The notes under the pieces: model-generated
Seen by the model: the letters and a program-made list of their open reading frames with translations, nothing else
Databases searched by the model: none
Told to the model about the DNA's origin: nothing
Translations under genes and position numbers: made by a program
Shown here: in pieces, positions 60,777 to 64,000 of the stretch
Layout: each line of letters opens with the position of its first letter
Numbering within the stretch: position 1 is the first letter of the stretch
From: Antarcticibacterium sp. 1MA-6-2
Lineage (GTDB): Bacteria > Bacteroidota > Bacteroidia > Flavobacteriales > Flavobacteriaceae
Direction of reading: 5' to 3'
Assembly: GCF_021535135.1 (NCBI RefSeq)
Contig: NZ_CP091036.1
Span: 1,178,001-1,242,000 of the forward strand
Length of the DNA: 64,000 nt

Positions 60777-61455
60777 TTATTCCTCAATGATAGGTTTTAG
60801 GACTTCCCAAACATTATCTGCAAGGATTTTCTGTCCTTCAGCTGTTGGATGAATACCATCGTTTTGGTTTAATTCAGCTACACCTCCAACATCTTCCAAC
60901 AGAAAGGGGATAAGATAAAGATCATTTTCTTCAGCCAGATCAGGAAAAACATTTTTAAAACTTGTAGAATATTCCTGCCCCATATTTGGCGGCATTTGCA
61001 TTCCCGCAAGAATAATTTCTGTCTCCGGATTTTTCTTACGTACAGTCTCGATTATAGCCTGCAAATTTTTTCTGGTTTCTTCTACAGGTACCCCCCTTAA
61101 TCCGTCGTTTGCTCCAAGTTCAAGAATAAAAACCTCGACATCCTGGTTTAACACCCACTCAATCCTGTTTCTTCCCATAAGCTGTAGTTTCACCACTTAA
61201 TCCCGCGTTTACCACCTGGTACGGTAAATTAAGGGAATCGATCTTGTTTTGGATAAGTGCGGGGAAAGCTTCCTCCTGCTCCAGGCCCATTCCGGCGGTA
61301 AGACTATCTCCAAAAAACAGAATAACACTTTTGTTATCAACCGAATTCTCAGCAACCTCCTGTTCATTTTTTTCGGCTTGTTTATCAGAATTTTCTTTAC
61401 AGGAAAAACATATTAGAAAACACAACAAAGCACAAAATACTGGTAAGATTCTCAT
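60777..61455 (-). CDS. SGNH/GDSL arylesterase, TesA-like lipoprotein (one frame break)
   Basis: About 226 residues. Lipoprotein signal with CFLICFSC, an acidic linker, then block [21 protein letters not shown] with the nucleophilic Ser, block [13 protein letters not shown] with Asn, and block [11 protein letters not shown] with Asp and His. The two frames join at 61176-61179 (coding strand GCTTATGGGA, expected GCTGGN). Periplasmic lysophospholipase/thioesterase or arylesterase activity is expected. The divergent YbbA-like ABC genes follow at 61528; TesA and YbbA/YbbP are also neighbours in Escherichia coli, which supports the assignment. Confidence 0.9.
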
Positions 61456-61527
61456 AGCACCGGGTTTTTAATCAAAATCATTTCTTTATTTTGTCATACT
61501 TCTGAAGAAAAGAAACAAATCTGAATC

Positions 61528-62214
61528 ATGTCAAAGATATTAAACGTTCGCAACCTGGAGAAAACCTATTCCAGCGGTTCCAAAAAACTTACTGTTCTGC
61601 ACAATATTAACTTTGACATTGAAGAACGGGAAACATTTTCTATAGTAGGCCCTTCTGGTAGCGGAAAAACGACTCTCTTAGGTCTTTGCGCAGGGTTGGA
61701 TAGGCCAGATTCCGGAAGTATAGAACTTTGTGGCACTGCACTCGAAAATCTTAGTGAAGATGAAAGAGCGGTTTTAAGGAATCGAAAAGTGGGTTTTGTA
61801 TTCCAGGATTTTCAATTGCTGCCCACTCTTACAGCCTTAGAGAATGTAGCAGTTCCACTCGAATTACAGGGTTCAAAAGATGCATCTGCAATAAGTAGGG
61901 AATTACTCGAAAAAGTAGGATTGGGAGCACGCAAAAACCATTATCCAACTCAACTTTCCGGCGGTGAACAGCAGCGGGTGGCAGTCGCCAGGGCGTTTTC
62001 AAATCAGCCTTCAATTTTATTTGCCGATGAACCCACGGGAAATCTGGATGCTGAAACTGGAGAAAAAGTCATAGAACTTCTCTTTAATTTAAATAAAGAA
62101 GCCGGAACCACATTAGTTATTGTTACCCATGATCTTGAACTCGCTCAAAAAACGCAGCGTATATTAAGGCTGAAGGGTGGAAAAATAGTGGATAACGCAA
62201 TTTCTGCAACTTAA
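61528..62214 (+). CDS. ABC transporter ATP-binding protein, YbbA/LolD type
   Basis: 228 residues. Walker A GPSGSGKTTLL, signature LSGGEQQRVAVARAF, Walker B ILFADEPTGNLD and switch His VTHDLELA. The QDFQLLPTLTALENVAVPLEL Q-loop is of the MacB/LolD/YbbA class. Its stop overlaps the start of the large permease gene (TAATG). Together with the divergent TesA-like gene the arrangement mirrors ybbA-ybbP-tesA of proteobacteria. Proposed cargo (lipids or lipoproteins) is inference. Confidence 0.95.
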   Translation: MSKILNVRNLEKTYSSGSKKLTVLHNINFDIEERETFSIVGPSGSGKTTLLGLCAGLDRPDSGSIELCGTALENLSEDERAVLRNRKVGFVFQDFQLLPTLTALENVAVPLELQGSKDASAISRELLEKVGLGARKNHYPTQLSGGEQQRVAVARAFSNQPSILFADEPTGNLDAETGEKVIELLFNLNKEAGTTLVIVTHDLELAQKTQRILRLKGGKIVDNAISAT

Positions 62215-64000
62215 TGAAAAATAAAAAAGCCCAAACAGCAGGATTTAAATGGCTTACAGCAATGGCCTGGCGGGACGGTAAAGCCAGTGCTAAAAAACTA
62301 AGTCTATTTATGGCTTCTATTGTACTGGGGATTGCTGCCGTTGTTTCTATACAATCCTTTGGGGAAAACCTAAAGGAGAACATCCAGCTTCAATCAAAAG
62401 CTTTAATGGGTGCAGATTACAGGATAGATAGTGACAATGTTCCTAATGAAAGAGTGACGGAGATCATGGATTCTCTTGGAGGTGCAGATGCCCGGGAGAT
62501 AAGTTTCGTCTCAATGGCAGCTTTTACAAAAAATGGTGCCGCCAAATTAGTTCAGGTAAGAGGAATAGAAGGTGATTTTCCCCTCTATGGCGAACTGGAA
62601 ACTGTTCCTCCAAATTCTGCTCAAAATTATAAAGACGAGGGAGCTGCTTTGGTAGATGCAACGGTGATGTTGCAACTTGGAATTAAAACCGGGGACAGTA
62701 TTAAAATAGGAAATGTAACGCTGCCTATTTCGGGAGCTTTAAATACTGTTCCCGGAAGCACTGCTATTTTTAGTTCTGTGGCCCCTCCTGTTCTAATTCC
62801 ATATAGATTTATCAATGAAACGGGGCTCATCCAGCCCGGTAGTCGTGTTGGCTATGACTTCTATTTCCTGGCCGATAGTGGAATGGATATGGAAGAACTG
62901 GATGAGACCTTAGGATCCAAACTGGATGAAAACAATGCCGATTTAGATACCCACACCTCAACGAGTGAACGCCTGGGACGCTGGTATGAAAACTTCGGCA
63001 AATTTCTTAATCTGGTTGCATTTATTGCTCTTCTGTTAGGTTGTGTGGGAATAGCAAGTGCTATAAACATATACATTAAAGGAAAACTTAAATCTGTGGC
63101 GGTCCTTAAGTGTCTTGGTGCTACCAGGAAGCAAACATTCCTTGTTTTTTTACTTCAAATAGCAGCAATTGGACTTTTAGGGGGAATCCTTGGAACTGCT
63201 CTTGGGTTGGTACTTCAACAATTATTTCCTCTTTTCCTGGGTGATCTTCTTCCCGTTGATGTGCAGATGACTTTTTCACCGCGGATTATATTTATGGGAT
63301 TACTATTAGGCATCTCAATGTCAATTCTCTTTGCGGCTTATCCTCTTATGAGTACCCTGTATGTTTCACCGCTGCAGGCATTAAGGGTCCAGGCAGAAGG
63401 AAAGGAGAATTCCGGCAAAGCAGGAATTTTAGTTCTTACTGCAATCTTTCTATTCATCCTTTTCTTCTCCTATTGGCTACTGGAGGAATGGCGGTATTCT
63501 CTAGGCTTCGTAGCAGGAATTATTGTCACCTTTTCTATACTGGCAGGTATAGCAAAACTTTTTATGAAAGCTATTAGGAAATTTTTTCCAGGGAGCTGGA
63601 GTTTCCCAGCCAGGCAAAGTTTATTAAATCTTTTCCGCCCTCAAAACCAAACGCTAACTCTCGTTTTGGCAATTGGAGTAGGTAGTTTTTTAATAAGCAC
63701 CCTCTACTTTACCAAAGATGTCCTGCTGGCACAGGCTTCTGTTGAAGCCCAGGCCGATAGTCCTAATATGATCCTCCTCGATGTGCAGAGTGAGCAAAGA
63801 GAAGAGGTCGCCGCCACTATAAAAAACCAGCAGTTACCTGTTATAAATGACATTCCTATTGTAACGATGCGGGTACAAAGTATTAAGGGAAAAACGGTTA
63901 ATGAAATAAGAGAGGATACAGCTTCAGGTGTAAATCGGTGGGTTTTAAGTCACGAATTTCGTGTTACCTACAGGGATTCTCTTATAAATTCAGAAACTCT
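62214..64000 (+). CDS. FtsX-like ABC permease, YbbP type, truncated by window edge
   Basis: The frame is open from ATG 62214 to the end of the window (about 595 residues), so the gene is incomplete at its 3' end. An N-terminal cytoplasmic piece and helix (MASIVLGIAAVVSIQ), a large extracytoplasmic domain (about residues 50-260), then FtsX-type helices (LVAFIALLLGCVGIASAINI, GLLGGILGTALGLVLQQLFP) and the start of a second half (GSWSFPARQSLLNLFRPQNQTLTL), typical of the duplicated YbbP/LolC-like architecture. It forms an ABC exporter with the preceding ATPase. No frame break in the visible part. Confidence 0.92.
   Translation, partial: MKNKKAQTAGFKWLTAMAWRDGKASAKKLSLFMASIVLGIAAVVSIQSFGENLKENIQLQSKALMGADYRIDSDNVPNERVTEIMDSLGGADAREISFVSMAAFTKNGAAKLVQVRGIEGDFPLYGELETVPPNSAQNYKDEGAALVDATVMLQLGIKTGDSIKIGNVTLPISGALNTVPGSTAIFSSVAPPVLIPYRFINETGLIQPGSRVGYDFYFLADSGMDMEELDETLGSKLDENNADLDTHTSTSERLGRWYENFGKFLNLVAFIALLLGCVGIASAINIYIKGKLKSVAVLKCLGATRKQTFLVFLLQIAAIGLLGGILGTALGLVLQQLFPLFLGDLLPVDVQMTFSPRIIFMGLLLGISMSILFAAYPLMSTLYVSPLQALRVQAEGKENSGKAGILVLTAIFLFILFFSYWLLEEWRYSLGFVAGIIVTFSILAGIAKLFMKAIRKFFPGSWSFPARQSLLNLFRPQNQTLTLVLAIGVGSFLISTLYFTKDVLLAQASVEAQADSPNMILLDVQSEQREEVAATIKNQQLPVINDIPIVTMRVQSIKGKTVNEIREDTASGVNRWVLSHEFRVTYRDSLINSET

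Noticed and set aside
6373..61180. Programmed +1 frameshifting at GCT-TAG or ACT-TAG, like the RF2 gene
   Set aside because: Many sites read AAG, not a stop, so ribosomes would have no reason to shift. Net shifts are +1, +2 or -1 and occur in unrelated genes. Substituting GGN restores conserved glycines, which a shift at TAG would not. A DNA-level (sequence or lesion) explanation fits better.
1..64000. CRISPR array, prophage, toxin-antitoxin or restriction-modification system
   Set aside because: No regularly spaced repeats, phage structural genes, nuclease-methylase pairs or toxin families were recognised in any frame.
1..64000. tRNA or rRNA genes
   Set aside because: No cloverleaf-like arms with a TTCGAAT-type loop and no 16S/23S landmarks were seen in the gene-free stretches.

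Overview
The window looks like the chromosome of a marine-type flavobacterium (Bacteroidota, Flavobacteriaceae). The supports are the AT-rich sequence, TAnnTTTG-like -7 promoter elements, and Bacteroidota-typical families (OstA-like LptA, DUF5687 ABC permease, DUF2339, CarboxypepD_reg plus YfbK-type VWA protein, DUF1810, DUF349 with acidic tail). No rRNA, tRNA, CRISPR array, prophage or intact insertion sequence was recognised. It reads as ordinary chromosomal backbone with a few accessory patches.

Layout. 1-3.1 kb (+): end of a RelA/SpoT gene, a Fur-family regulator and purA, closed by a bidirectional terminator. 3.2-4.8 kb (-): two ferritin-like exported proteins in one operon. 5.1-15.5 kb (+): a long housekeeping run with OstA-like LPS transport protein, class III aminotransferase, TPR protein, two tandem DUF368 (undecaprenyl-phosphate translocase family) proteins, aroE, DUF349 protein and a methyltransferase. 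15.7-18.4 kb (+): a membrane-protein/winged-helix regulator module with two copies of one palindromic operator. 18.6-22.2 kb (+): MpaB/DUF2236 oxygenase, SRAP (YedK/HMCES) protein, a voltage-sensor-like protein fused to a degenerate metzincin-like domain, and a small membrane protein. 22.3-27.8 kb (-): complete RND efflux operon (adaptor, pump, TolC). 28-41 kb: aldehyde dehydrogenase, DUF2147 protein, a membrane protein, two tandem serine hydrolases each followed by a homologous 52-residue membrane microprotein, VWA protein, DUF808, PhzF. 41-50 kb: two thioredoxin-fold proteins, DUF2339, fasciclin lipoprotein, GT2 glycosyltransferase, response regulator with PAS kinase-like protein. 50.5-64 kb: DUF1810, TrkH, lipoprotein, xseAB, glycogen phosphorylase, DUF5687 ABC exporter, GDSL esterase and a YbbA/YbbP-like ABC system with TesA-like neighbour.

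The dominant oddity is that about 34 reading-frame breaks interrupt 26 of the roughly 52 genes, including genes expected to be essential or conserved (aroE, LptA-like, DUF349, trkH). Nearly all sit where the family consensus demands a glycine codon after GCT/ACT/ATT/ACC on the coding strand. The GG of that codon is replaced by TAG (11 cases) or AAG (8 cases), or is altered in related ways. This recurrent lesion is best explained as systematic sequence/assembly error at a (possibly modified) YTGGY-like word, but its coding-strand bias is curious and should be checked. I therefore annotate the broken genes as single CDS spans and give each break point.

No wholly new system is proven here. The best candidates for novelty are the voltage-sensor/pseudo-metzincin fusion (20.2-21.8 kb), the operator-controlled membrane module (15.7-18.4 kb), the twin 52-residue microproteins (34.2 and 36.4 kb), and the frame-break pattern itself.
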